Shown piece by piece: positions 45,993 to 57,720 of a stretch of 64,000 bases of DNA. The DNA lies in the NCBI GenBank assembly GCA_016648135.1, contig JADDOH010001546.1, positions 1 through 64,000 of the forward strand, given 5' to 3'. Each line of letters opens with the position of its first letter. Positions within the stretch are counted from its first letter, which is position 1. Source of the DNA: Agrypnia vestita (Eukaryota; Arthropoda; Insecta; Trichoptera; Phryganeidae). A program made the translations under genes and the position numbers. The notes beneath the pieces were generated by a model. The model saw only the letters and a program-made list of their open reading frames with translations. It was not told the origin of the DNA and made no database searches.

Positions 45993-46667
45993 ATTCCTAC
46001 ACGGGCAAAACTTTTGAACTATCTCGTTTTACGCTAATTGCTGATAGGGCGGCGATAAGACCTGAAATTAAATATTTAACATTTTTAGAAAAGGTCTAAT
46101 TAGGTATTTGTTTGTGTTTATATTATATAAAAATAAGTTTTACGTAAACACCGGGCATGGCTGCACAGCGACCAGTATCTACTAGAGTTTAATCATTATC
46201 ATGATTTAGGAAAAATATATTTAACATGTCGCGGCTCTGGTTAGCTTCGGTGTAGCTAGCGGCGTGTACCAACAGAATGATTACACCCGAAGATAAAAGA
46301 TTTGTACAGGCCTTCCTAGAAGCTGCTTGTACGCCCGTCTCAACAAATATATGGCCCGAGAATTTTTTTTGACAAGCTAAGTATGACGAGAGGCGAGAGA
46401 AAAAAATGAGCAAATAGACGAAACACGAGTCGGTAATTGAAATCAGAAAATGATTATGAATAATGTGAATGCAGGTTATGTAGATGATTTGATTTTGAGA
46501 AACCATTTCAATTGCTATCTGAAAAACCGTTGATTCGCAAATTATGCGTAATGCTTGTACATATTTTTATTTCTCGATGGCTTGTGATGCCTAGCCCCAG
46601 TTAGATTTTTATTTCCTACTAAAACTGATACAAAAAATTCTTCGCCTCTTAACGCCAGATGTAACGT

Positions 46668-46896
46668 ATTTTTACTCCCTTTCTTTTAACTCGTAGCGTC
46701 TGCGGTTTGTTGTCTGCCGGAAAAACTTTGGATCGATTTTTAACCTTTTTCCCGTGATCCAATCGAACTGAAACTTTGCAGGCAGACTCGTGGCGACGAT
46801 AAAAATGATTCAACAAATTCGTTTAAAAAAAGTTAATAATTATAGTATAATTTTGGATTTTTCGAAATTTTAAAGGTTTTTTCAAATTGGACAAAT
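46668..46896 (-). repeat. S4 MITE, partial (copy 2, inverted)
   Basis: It begins TTACTCCCTTTCTTTTAACT and reads, in reverse complement, through the GACGCCACGAG, GATTGGATCACGGGAAAAAG and TTTGAAAAAACC blocks of copy 1. It stops at about half length. Confidence 0.75.
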
Positions 46897-47055
46897 GAAT
46901 AATGAAATGTTTGTCGCTTACTACTGTTTATTATTGTCTAATTCAACTTTGTTCTTAATCATCTGTGAATCTTATGAATTGGTGTATTTATTACACTATG
47001 ATTATACATTATAATATTTAAGAACTGTTAAGATTCCTTAATAAATAAATAAATG
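46897..47055 (+). repeat. LINE 3'-UTR-like tail
   Basis: TTGTCGCTTACTACTG, CAACTTTGTTCTTAAT, CATCTGTGAAT, then AACTGTTAAGATTCCTTAAT and AAATAAATAAATG. The same blocks in reverse complement occur at 51493-51835. It directly abuts the S4 copy. Confidence 0.6.
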
Positions 47056-47329
47056 TCAAGTGGTTGCAGACAGTTGTGATTGTTGGGCAGCCATGGTATA
47101 GCTCGAAATCATGAACTGTGATAATTCGATAGTGTGATAACAAATCACTAATATCTGTAAGAAATAATCAGTTATTTGAAGACGACAATAGCCGCTAGTA
47201 GGTATACAATCTATATTATAATTGCTCCAATAACGATGTATGGAGCGCGCACATTGCCATTGACAGTTTCAAAAAATAATGAAATCGTATGAAAAAATGT
47301 TCAAGAAGGGAGATGAACAGATTATTTAA

Positions 47330-47720
47330 GAATACATTTAGATAGGTACAAAACAAAAAGAAAACTTATTGGCCTCGACGGAAATGTATTATCATGCCTA
47401 AAAAGCTATGTAACAAACCGTAAACAACTATTAAAATCCTAAATAAATAAAGTCAGTGTGTGACCATGAAATATGGCGTACATCAAGGTACTGTATTAGA
47501 CCCGTTATTATTTTTTCTGTACGTAAATAAAATTTGTAGTTTCAACCTTAATAGCGAAATAATCTCTTATGCGGACTATACCTTATTTATTCATAAATTC
47601 AAGAAATTGGGGAGTCGTAAAAAAAGAAATTAATGATGACATAGGTGAATTAAAAACCTGGTTTGTAATATACTGTCTTTAAGTAGCAATAAAATATATT
47701 ATGTTCCACTTACAATAAAT
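47330..47720 (+). pseudogene. Jockey/CR1-like LINE reverse transcriptase relic
   Basis: The core RT motifs are legible: SYVTNRKQLLKS, then KYGVHQGTVLDPLLFFLYVN (family GVPQGTVLGPLLFLLYIND) and ISYADYTLFI (family YADDT). Thus one catalytic aspartate of YADD is already Y. Frameshifts and a stop before and after confirm decay. The frame continues weakly with KKEINDDIGELKTWF. Confidence 0.7.
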
Positions 47721-47919
47721 TTAACATTACTATTCACAATAACGTAAACGACATTATCCATAATACTGCATGTACGCGAACTTGAATGGAAATTTGAAAT
47801 AATTTCAGTAGTCAAAAGAGTTAGAAAACTTATGTTTATTTTTATTAGACTCGGAAATGTAGTCTTCAAAGACAATTAAAACTTAAACTTAATCTTAATC
47901 ACATATCTCATTTGATAAT

Positions 47920-48075
47920 GTGTGAATATTCTTACGGTGAAATTAGTGAACGTTGCATTATGTAATCACTTAACCCGGCTCATACAGGGCATAAGCAATG
48001 GACCACGTTATAAAGACTTCCATACACGTTTTCTATATAAATAGCTTCGTCTCTGTGAGACTTCTATAATTTATC
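47920..48075 (+). repeat. Interspersed repeat family R8, copy 3
   Basis: TTCTTACGGTGAAATTAGTG, AACGTTGCATTATGTAATCA, CTTAACCCGGCTCATACAGG, AAAGACTTCCATACACG, ATATAAATAGCTTCGTCTCT. It lies inside the LINE relic region, between the RT core and the C-terminal remnant. Confidence 0.7.
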
Positions 48076-48184
48076 TAAATTAACAATTAAAACTGTAAGG
48101 CCAGAAAGGTCGTAAAAACACGGCATAATAACCCAGAAGACACAAACCAGAAGATTCTAAGCGTTTTTATTTCTTAGTTATAGA

Positions 48185-48620
48185 ATCAATTTTACATAAT
48201 GGAATTATTGGGTGGGGAAGATCTTATAAAACACCAATTATTTAAATTGTCACACCTCGTTTAAGATTATCATTAAACCTATGCCCTGACCTACTTAGTT
48301 GACTTCCCATTCGAGTGGCATCTAGATCTACCAGAACTGACGTCACATTCTATCTCCCACACTGCCACACAAACCCTAAACAGAATTCATTCTTCTACAG
48401 AGCCTCATCATATTTTAACACATTCTTCAGTGAACTCGACATCTTCAACACAACCACTAAGATCAAAACACACATTTAACACATTGCGTAACTCCACACG
48501 GCCTTCCTTTAAACTTAATTAATTTTTATCACACAGATCTTATTCCTTATCCCATTTTCCCTTTACTAAATCCATTTCCCCTTCCTTCCTCTCCCCCTGG
48601 CAATAAATTTACCGTACTTT
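48185..48620 (+). pseudogene. LINE RT C-terminal relic and 3' UTR
   Basis: NGIIGWGRSYKTPII (family YGIIxWGGSYKT) is followed, in another frame, by RVASRSTRTDVTFYLPHCHT, NPKQNSFFYRASSYFNTFF and TTTKIKTHI, the usual end of jockey/CR1-type RTs. A pyrimidine-rich tail follows (TTCCCCTTCCTTCCTCTCCC), similar to 6665-6710. It may be the same insertion as 47330-47720 with an R8 insertion between. Confidence 0.55.
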
Positions 48621-49539
48621 CTTCGTGTATTAATGTATTTTTATATCTTTTTAAAAACTCTTTCTTCCGTGATCTTTTATCGAATTTGTTAAATATGTCT
48701 TCTTATTCTGTTGTTACAATACATAGTATTCTACATAGTAGCTTCACACAATTGATTAGTTCTAAATATTTAATAGTGTTTGCGAACATACTACTTTCTG
48801 ATGAACTTCCATATAACGGAGGGTAGAAGGCAAATGTTCGTTCACTGAACATAGTCTTCTGGCAATTTGATGTTTGGATGGAATCTGGCAATTGGTTGAT
48901 CGATTCTACAACCCTTATTGCAGCTAAAGTAGAAGGCGTCTTCTAGTTTAGAGAGTTTAGCGTCTACCATTAAACATATGGCCTTGTACATCAACCGACA
49001 CAATATAAATCGTATTCTTTCAGGGAAACAGGATGTTAATGCGAGTAACAGATGTCTATTTGCTGTATCATTGAATACCAATCACACTCACAGTCAAAAG
49101 TAACAATTTAACTCTCATCGGATTGCAAGAGGACTTTGTGCACACTTTTTTTTATCATAAGCACGGTATTCCAATGCAGGAGCTCTCCATCGTTTATTCC
49201 TGTTAAGGATTAATCAGTGCTTCCTGCGGGAGTAAAAATCGTTAATTAAACGATCGGGTCACGTGACCCCCTGTAATGGCTTCCAGAGCCTGCCGCACTA
49301 ATTGCCAGCAAAGGGCAGAATATACAAAGTAATAGTTGGGCCGTAACTGGATAGAGGATCTATAAATTATTATTGCGAATGCTAGGCGTAGATAATAGCG
49401 CGGAATAGGAATGTACGCGGTAACTAAATGATAAATAACGAAAACAAATGGCTTCTAAGGGCTCTGCCCTTTGCTTAAACTAAGAAAAGGCTAAAGAAAA
49501 ACGCTCTTATAAAATAATATAAAAACTAACAGTGCCCGC
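48621..49539. other. Unassigned stretch
   Basis: Open frames at 48703-48891 and 48842-49081 (-) are unrecognised. 49180-49330 is GC-richer. Confidence 0.35.
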
Positions 49540-49599
49540 ACTAAAAGTTACTAAAAATCTATGCGGCTTCGTACGCATAGATTTTTAGTAACTTTTAGT
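49540..49599. repeat. Perfect hairpin, 26-bp arms and 8-base loop
   Basis: 49540-49565 and 49574-49599 are exact inverted complements (ACTAAAAGTTACTAAAAATC... and back) around GCTTCGTA. Confidence 0.9.
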
Positions 49600-50529
49600 C
49601 ATATTTGATCAATTTGTGTATTGCAAACATACAGATACTCGTAGGTATATGTTGTTTCGGACGTTTTTATATAACTTTTAGAGTTATAACTAATATTTTA
49701 AACTTAACAGTCCCACTTTTTTTACTACACATCCTACACATTTAATTTATTATTATTGCATATTTACATTTACTCCCCACAATCTAAAATAGAATAATAC
49801 TCTTACAATCTATCATTTATATACAATCTAAAATATACATCAAATTATAATCTACATTACTTGTAGCATTTATTTTTAAATTCATCCAGCTTCAAAAAAA
49901 AGGAACTCTTCATATCTTCCGGCATCTCATTAAAATATGTTTTTAAACCACTGTAAATTGAAAAAAAAATTATGTAAAAAAAATACTTTTATGATTATCT
50001 TATTCTATTTCTATTCTATTATGTATTTTGTATATCACTATTTATAACAATTGTATAAAAAATATTTTGGCATTTAATTAACATTCGCATAAACTGTGAT
50101 CGCTCTTAGTACTGTCACAGTATAGTAAAGTAACTTTACTATATTGTAGTACAGTGGCCGTTAAAAAATATTTTCTCCTTAAACATATTTAAAAAAAACG
50201 CATTTTTGATTATGATATTCACATGAGAAAAAATGCACATAATAATAAGTAATTGTACAGCTGCAATGGATTTTTCTGGATTTTTACTGTTTTTTACTGC
50301 CTCCCCTTCCCCTACTAACAATACTTCCAAGAAATACCAAAATTACCCCAACCCCTTCAAATCCAATCCAAATTTTAGTTATCATTTACCCCTGTCGATG
50401 TAAACAATAATAACTCTTAATAATTATGTAATAATAATGTGCGTGTTACATAAAGTTATTTAAAGTATATATTTTAATTAAAATGTTATACAACGAAATA
50501 ATTGCAAAATCAATTAATGATATGACAAT
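49600..50529. other. Unassigned AT-rich stretch
   Basis: I see no gene or confident repeat. Confidence 0.4.
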
Positions 50530-50845
50530 AAGAGTAGCTTGGTGGTCAAGTGGTCGTGACACTCGCCTAGTGATCTGTAGTTTGAGCCCCATTCCAGGAC
50601 ACCAGCAAGTTAGTCCTATTTTCATATACTTATGCGTAAAGCTTTGTATGCGCGATATAATTATTTTATGTTATTGGAAATTCCATTATAAAAGTCGATA
50701 GCAATATACAGAAATAAAGGTCTTTCTCTATGATTCTCTATAGCACAAGCGTTTAGCTTAATAAGAAAATAGTAACAATATTAATGTGACATGTATTCCG
50801 TTCGCATCTTTATTTTTTTAAATAATTAAAAATTTTAAATAAAGT
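50530..50845 (+). mobile_element. tRNA-derived SINE, family B (copy 2), interrupted
   Basis: The head GTAGCTTGGTGGTCAAGTGG with B-box-like GTTTGAGCCCCATTCC and ACCAGC (50533-50607) and the body ATTAATGTGACATGTATTCC plus TTCGCATCTTTATTTT match the copy at 6046. About 140 bp (roughly 50622-50765) absent from copy 1 lies between them and includes a segment repeated at 51917-52010. Confidence 0.65.
50639..50735 (+). repeat. Direct repeat unit 1 (pair with 51917-52010)
   Basis: AAAGCTTTGTATGCGCGATA, TAATTATTTTATGTTATTGG, AAATTCCATTATAAAAGTCG and GTCTTTCTCTAT are all shared in order with 51917-52010, with a few substitutions. Confidence 0.8.
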
Positions 50846-51492
50846 TATCCACGCAATTTGAGTCTCAAAATGCCCCAATTAATAATGGTAGGCAATCCTA
50901 TTCCGGAATTCTGGTGTTTACAGTATTGATAAATCCCGGGATTAGGATACACAATCCAGAAAGTTTAGAGGACTAATATTTTTTTTTATTCTGTGATATT
51001 AAAATTTGAGCAAGATTAAATAATGAATCACTTTATGCCCCGGAGTTGCAATGGGCATTATATTTATAATACTACAATTATTTCATATTGCAATTATTAT
51101 TATTTATCAATCTTGCATTATTGTTCTATATATTTTTTGTTCAATGATTCCTTTGTTATTCAATAAATGTAAATATTTTTAGCCATTTTTATAAATGTAA
51201 CGATGAGCAAATAAGCATTATTTTAATCCCAGGATCGTCGAAAAGGAATCCCGAAAATGCAATTTACGTTGGAAGGTAGCAAGAGTACATAGGACTTTTT
51301 ACTTAAGTAACAATAAACAGTATTGTAAAATTAAATAACAAGTCCTTGTACAGCAATTGTATGCTGGTACATGGGGACATTGAAAAGAAAAAAAATTAAA
51401 TGAAATACACACATTAACTATCGATACATCGATTTGTTGAACAGTGTATCTCCTGTTCAACACAAGACTTTTCAGTTGTTTACGGAATAGTT

Positions 51493-51835
51493 TCACATTA
51501 TTTATTTATTTATTTATTAAGGAATCTTAACAGTTTTTAAACATATAATGTAAAAGCATAGTGTTCATATCATGGATCAATTAAAAATATTCACAGATGT
51601 TAAGAACAAAGTTAGATAAGATATTTTTAAGTCAATTATTTTGAATTAATTAATGAATAGTAGTAAGCAACAAACAATGTTAAGAATGAATAATGGTAAG
51701 TGATTGAATGTGAAGAAAGAAAAAGTATATCAAGAAATGAGTTAAATAATGGGTGAAAAAGGATGAGGAGGTAGGAGTCAGGATAGGGGTGGAGGAAGAG
51801 AAGATCAGGTATAGTGAGTGAATGGTCAAAGTCGA
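51493..51835 (-). repeat. LINE 3'-UTR-like tail (minus strand)
   Basis: In reverse complement it ends AAAACTGTTAAGATTCCTTA followed by ATAAATAAATAAAT, preceded by AACTTTGTTCTTAACATCTG and TTGCTTACTACTATTC. It is the partner of 46897-47055. Confidence 0.6.
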
Positions 51836-51916
51836 TTTAGTACATGTAATCTAAAGCATTCTTTTAAATTCAGTAAGACCAATGTTGAAGATGTCAATAT
51901 CGATACACTTATTATT

Positions 51917-52010
51917 GAAAGCTTTGCATGCGCGATATAATTATTTTTTGTTATTGGAAATTCCATTATAAAAGTCGATAGCAATATATAGAAATACATG
52001 TCTTTCTCTA
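51917..52010 (+). repeat. Direct repeat unit 2 (pair with 50639-50735)
   Basis: AAAGCTTTGCATGCGCGATA then TTGTTATTGGAAATTCCATT and AAAAGTCGATAGCAATATAT. It lies about 1.28 kb downstream of the first unit in the same orientation. Confidence 0.8.
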
Positions 52011-52435
52011 TTAGTCCGCGGTATATCACTTCTTATATAGTCTCTTGTTTTTGTGTACATCACTATAATATATACCCAACACACAAACGGCTCTTTGATG
52101 CACAATTTTCTTTTAAATTTAAACAAAATAAAAGTAGATATCTAGATATGTGTATTCAAATTTGAAGCATATGAATAAATAGCGGCACGTTTCTGTTGCA
52201 AAAAATAACAAAAGGTATGGAACATTAAATACAAAACATAACTATACACAATAAAGAATGGCATAATGGTGAGGAAAAAACATGGATTCAATTTGCAATA
52301 AGCTATTTGGCAATTAGACTTATAAGGGTGTGAACGCCAGTTATGGTCAACATTTAAATCGGTAAAAGTAATATCAAAGTGAGCTTCACAGGCTGCTTCG
52401 GTAAAGGGAATTGGTAAAGGTCTTTTCATATAAGA

Positions 52436-52584
52436 TTGCAATTAAGTTAGTGTGGGCACAGTGCGTAATACGCGCATTGTATCATTGTGTTAAGTTTACG
52501 GACATGCCCCTCTCGTATCCGTAAACTTAACACAACGAAACAATGCGCGTATTACGCACTGTATCCATGCTAACTCAATTGCGA
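52436..52584. mobile_element. Small foldback MITE, ~70-bp arms
   Basis: The left arm runs TTGCAATTAAGTTAGTGTGG, CAGTGCGTAATACGCGCATT, GTGTTAAGTTTACGGA. The right arm is its complement: TCCGTAAACTTAACAC, AATGCGCGTATTACGCACTG, CATGCTAACTCAATTGCGA. The central loop is about 13 bp. It is nearly a perfect palindrome, so it is probably young. Confidence 0.8.
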
Positions 52585-52799
52585 GCTTAGATTAAAATAC
52601 CTATACTTCCTTTATTTACATACTATCGCTGAAATATACAACGCGATGGCCACTCTGCTCTCGCTCCATACCTAATATCGCTCTGGTTAAATGTCACTCA
52701 GACTAAACTGCGCATCGCAGTGCTCCTTATATAATATTTATACCTGACCCGTGTTCGTCTAGAACTAGATGCTTCCAATCTTCCTAGTAACTTCCAATT

Positions 52800-53160
52800 T
52801 TAGTTTAAAGGTGTAGTGTATTTCTTCTTCTTTCTTCTTCTCTTCTTCATTCTAACACCTCGTGACGTATATTTTTCGATAAATTTGTATGCAACGCCGC
52901 GCTGTTCGCTGAAACCGCGACCTGCGCCCATGTTTAGAGTAACGCTCCTAGGCATAATTAGCCTCCAAAACAAACGGTCGTACTTTTTACAACTTCTTTG
53001 ATTCATGTGCCGACCGTCTAATGACAATACCCACGGCGTGATGTGCGAAAGCACGTTTTCATTAGGCAAAAAAAATAATTGTACCATAAATATCGCTTCA
53101 ACACGAATCACATCATTTACGTTGCAGAAAAAATAATTAACACATTCGTACATATATAAT
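52800..53160 (-). other. Open frame ending in a polypurine GAA tract
   Basis: A 117-codon minus-strand frame ends with basic residues coded by the AAGAAG-rich stretch at 52822-52850. The tail resembles the GAA ends of RTE-like LINEs in this window, but the protein is not recognisable. Confidence 0.3.
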
Positions 53161-53274
53161 ATTGCGAGCTAATTTTGTTGAGATGTCTCGTGATACGTTC
53201 TGAAAGATTAACGCTAGTTATAATTATACTAACCGTCTCTGAAAAAATCCATGTCATCGATATGAACATAGTTT

Positions 53275-53430
53275 TATTTTTATTTTATTTATTTATTTGG
53301 AAATATTAACAGACATAAGAAAATTATATGTATAAATGTATGAGAGTGTAAATAGACAGTAATGAACATATTAACTTATATCCTAACATATCTCACATAG
53401 AAATAATTTTGAAGTAGTACATAATAATAA
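53275..53430 (-). repeat. Possible LINE tail
   Basis: The minus strand ends GTTAATATTTCCAAATAAAT followed by AAATAAAA, similar in style to the tails at 6960, 47055 and 51493. Confidence 0.35.
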
Positions 53431-53598
53431 TAATATAAGCATGTCAAAATAAAAGACATCAATTGTAACAATAGTGAGTACCTAGTTATGTAAAAAAACA
53501 GCCAAACAAAATAAAATAAAAAACACAAGCCAAACAAAAAAAAATAAAACAAAATAAAAACACAAACGAAATGAAAGCGATTTTTTGAAAAGTGTAAA

Positions 53599-55190
53599 TA
53601 TGATCCTTACCTATGAAATTACCGTTTTCCAATACAAATTAGTTTGAAATTCAATATCTTGCATTCGACTTGGGATTCCATATTCAAATGATGTTCATAT
53701 TAAAGCTATGAATTCCTTTTTCAAAATTAGTTTTTCGTTCTATTTCGCGCAGTTTCTTTTTTCCTTGATATGCTGTGTCTGCGACCAAGGAAAAAATGAA
53801 AAAAAATTCTTATATGAGTTCCGTCGTGGTACTAATGCTGCATAGATAGCACACAATATCAACGATGCGTATGGACCAGATATTTCAAATGAACGCACGT
53901 GGGTTTTTGTTTTGGTTCGACCGTATGAACTTACGCGTCGAGGCTTGCCTTAATTTGTTGAGTCGGCATATTAATGAAGGAATTCTGAATCAGATTGTTA
54001 CTTGTAATGAAAAGTGGATATTGTGTTATAGTCTGAAGCGTTCGTCGCAATGCTTGGACCCAGGGGAGGCAGCCAAACAATTTCCCAAACGCAAATTGAG
54101 TCAAAAGAAACTGCTTTTGATTTAATGGCATTATTCATTACAGTTTCTTGAGATCTGGCACCACAATTACTGAAGAGGTATAATGTAGTGATGCAATGAA
54201 TACTACTTTCGCGAATACGAATAAGAATATCAAGTCTACAATTCGGCGAATACGAATAATCAAACAAGGTTATAACTAATAGGTACACCACTGTTCTTTT
54301 TTTACTAAGAGATTTAATAATTGCAAATTTTTGTTCAAACATTTATTTTATCCGTTTGTACATTCCCAGCGGTCGAAAATAAATATCATTTTTTTCACGC
54401 TTACGAGAGGTCATGTTATTAGGTTTAATTTGAACTAAAATAAAATGGAACGAACAATATGAATTACAAAACAAAAACGTCATGAAATGAGCACCTAACC
54501 TTATTAATAATCCAACGAAACTAGATGAAAGAACTCATGTTATTCTGTGAAACAAGTAATAATTGAGAACTCAATAAATCTATTTATTCAATGTTAGGGG
54601 AACCCCTGATAATAGAGTGCGTAGGTGTGTTCGGATACACTGTGCACAGCCAAACCGTAATTAGCGTTGCCTTTAGTCATAAATAGTTTGTTTTTAATAT
54701 TCGTGATATTCGGCGAATACGAATATTCGGTAAATATCTATTATTCGGCGAATACGAATATTCGTATTCATTGCAACACTAGTATAATGTCAAGAACTTG
54801 AAAGCAATGATGGAAAAGCTCGCTATCAAACGACCGAGACTTGTTGCTCTAGACTACTTCATCTCCACGACAACGCTCGTCCACACACTTCACAACGGAT
54901 CGTTTTAAAATCACAGGAGCTTTAACACGAAACTCTCCGTCACCCACCTAATTTGCCAAACCTTGCACCTACCAATTTCCAATTTTTTGGAATTTGGATA
55001 ACTTTTGACAAGGGAAAAATTCAACTCCGATGAGGCGGTGAAAAACGTTTTTAAACAAGTCATCGATTCCCGTCCCTAGGATTCCTACAGCAAAGGCATC
55101 AATGTACTTCCATTAAAATGACAACAATGACAAATACTTCGATTAATTAAATATATAATTTTATCGGCAATTTCCTAGGTAAAAACCTGA
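53599..55190 (+). pseudogene. Dead mariner relic split by a hAT-like MITE
   Basis: The ends are eroded mariner repeats: ATCCTTACCTATGAAATTAC at the left and AATTTCCTAGGTAAAAACCT at the right. The remaining gene shows FRRGTNAA, NINDAYGPD, then a deletion of roughly 300 bp. Next come NEGILNQIVTCNEKW, SLKRSSQCLDPGEAAK, FPKRKLSQKKLL, and after the interruption HDNARPHTSQ and NLAPTNFQFF. Two of the three catalytic aspartates are now N (TCNEKW and APTNF). It is related to, but much older than, the copies at 9578 and 28872. Confidence 0.8.
54178..54789. mobile_element. hAT-like MITE inside mariner relic (family H4)
   Basis: The 596-bp element (54186-54781) is bounded by perfect 8-bp duplications GTATAATG (54178-54185 and 54782-54789). 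Its ends TAGTGATGCAATGAATAC and GTATTCATTGCAACACTA match at 17 of 18 positions. The subterminal regions repeat CGAATACGAATA and ATTCGGCGAAT. No transposase. Removing it restores continuity of the mariner relic. Confidence 0.9.
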
Positions 55191-57612
55191 TAATCAAATA
55201 TCGACAACTTAAAATATTTTTAACCATGTTTACCTGCAAGATTTTTAAAAGGATGTAAAAAGAGATTTTGATGCATTTGATTTCAATAAAATTTTCAGAA
55301 GACCTCGCAGAATATAGAAATACTTCGTCCGATACAAACAATATCACTTTTTCTTTAATATTGTTAACCTGCTGCTTTCTGTACAACTTCGTTTAAATGT
55401 AGTACCGAATGTGCTAGGAGTACTAAGGATGGCTCGATACACAAAAGTCTCCATATTGCAGAAGAAATTTTTCAACAAACTTTCAGTTGCGTGCTTTGGA
55501 CGCATTCTTCAATATGTCACTTTATACAGGCATCTTGCTAGAAGACTGTAGGTAGAAGCTTGTGTGTTGGTTATATGGAGGCACCCAGCGAAAGAAGTAG
55601 ATCTCCCATTCTGAGTCTGAGTGAAAACCGTTACTCTTCACTAGTAAAAGCGCAAAACGGAGGACTACATCAGCAAGATCAATAACTACAATAACAAAGG
55701 AGATCGTGATCCTCACTCATGAGAAGAAAAGGATTTAAAAGTTATCTTAAACAATTTCACAAGAAAATATAATTATACTATGACGGTATGTCTGTTATGA
55801 ACACCAGCGGTGTGCAATCAGTACTTTGAAGTAAGCTTAATTAGAATTTCTACGAAATAAATTTAAAGAAAATATGTATGTCTTAATATTTCTATCCCAA
55901 TTATAAGAGTTTCGCGTAACTGGCCAAAGGCTAATTATAATACATATTATGAAAAAGAATTATCAATTCGTTAAATTAAAAATAAATAAAATTATTATAA
56001 TATTATTAAGTACATACTCCAAAAAACAAATTACTTACAATTCATGCAATTCATCTACTAACTGCACGAGCCTGATAAGCACATATCGTACCTCGATTTA
56101 AATATTTATTACTTACGTTTATTGGGAAAAAAACATAGATTATTGTATTCATGTATTTGTATTCAATTTAATTCGGTAATATTTAACTACCTTATTTGTC
56201 ACTACAAAGCTACACTCCTCTATACTCAAGACATTTACTCTTATAGAAAATTAAGAAACATTTTTTTTCTTTAGTTTGAAAAAAAATAGTGTAACGCTGT
56301 ATGTTAAAAAAAGTAAATAAAATAAAAATAAATAAATATTTTTGCCGTAATATATAATATAAAGTCCTAAAACCTATTTTTCGCACTATATTATATAAAA
56401 ATGTATAATGTGGAACACACAATAAATAATTTAGTTCTTGCATTCATTTTAACTATCAATAACTTTCGTACATCAAAGAAAAAAATTGTCGAGAAATTGA
56501 TAAACGTAGTAGGTATATGGTTTGTTTAATTATCATAAAGTTTTTTGAATAAAATATTTTTAAAATTATTCTGCCTCAATTTCAATTATTTCTCAAATAA
56601 AGTAACATTATAAAATCTATTTGTTTCCCGTATTTATTCTAGATCATTATATATATATTCTATCAAATGGATACGAGTAATGATAAATAGATTTATACCT
56701 TAATAAAAATACGTTTTATACATTTCTCAGAAATTATAGTTAGCCTCAACTTATTTGAATGCATACACTGCACGGACATATCAGACGCACAAAATCACAC
56801 ATTCAAAATGTCCTGATTTCCGTTCCCACCTCACCCACGGAGGCAATTAGGATTCCACTGCCTTCCTCGAGATCATAATCCTTGAAGGATACAGCCGTCG
56901 TTATATTCTTGCATTAACCAGCCACATACAGAAATGTTTTCCCGGAATTGCACATTTTCACCTCGACAACACTCTCCGAGGTCTATCTGATTTAACGATA
57001 CCTTGCGTTATTAAATTTGCTAACGCCAGGTTTGTTGTTGACTTGGATCTCTTTACTTATTTAATTCCTCAATGCATTATTTTAAAACATACATTACTAG
57101 CACGTAAGGCGATAGCCAAAACGCGCACCACTGAATAACCTACTAACCGCTGCGTCGTCTAGCGAGCTTCCAAACTTTATTTTTATTTAAAAATTTATTT
57201 TATACTGAGAAAATTACTGCTTATTATAATATTATATAATATGTATAATAATATAATATTAATTGTATGGTATGTATGACCAATGGTAAATCCCAGGGGC
57301 GTACATTGGGAACATCGCAGCATGACTTTTACGTAACCAATTATTTGGAAAAAAAATCGGAATACAACATATTATATTTCATAATATTTCTATCACAGTC
57401 ATAGTTTTCATATTTTGATATTTCACAAAAATCTGTAGCATAAATATTGGATTTCTATTTTTTTTTTTCAAAATATACGTTTACAAAAAGTCAATGTCCC
57501 CACTGCACGCGTTTGGTAAATCCAGGTCTATCCTTTTCATAACAACCATGTCATGAACGCTGTTATATACCTTACATTTATGCAGATAGTTAATTTAGAC
57601 GAGATGAATTAT
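55191..57612. other. Unassigned AT-rich stretch
   Basis: Open frames at 55522-55716 and 56210-56443 (-) are unrecognised. The 57220-57260 region is a TAATATTATATAAT-type run. Confidence 0.4.
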
Positions 57613-57720
57613 ATATTTTTTTACGCTTCAACAGGCCATAAGGCTAAACATATCACAAAATACTCAGGCTTAAGTAAATCACATATATTAATATGACCTT
57701 ACCGGGAATCGAACCCGGAC
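57613..57720 (-). mobile_element. tRNA-derived SINE, family A (copy 2, 5'-truncated)
   Basis: On the minus strand: CCGGGTTCGATTCCCGGTAA, GGTCATAT, GTGATTTACTTAAGCCTGAG, then GGCCTGTTGAAGCGTAAAAA. The body and A-tail match 1758-1929. The head before the T-arm is missing or unalignable. Confidence 0.75.
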
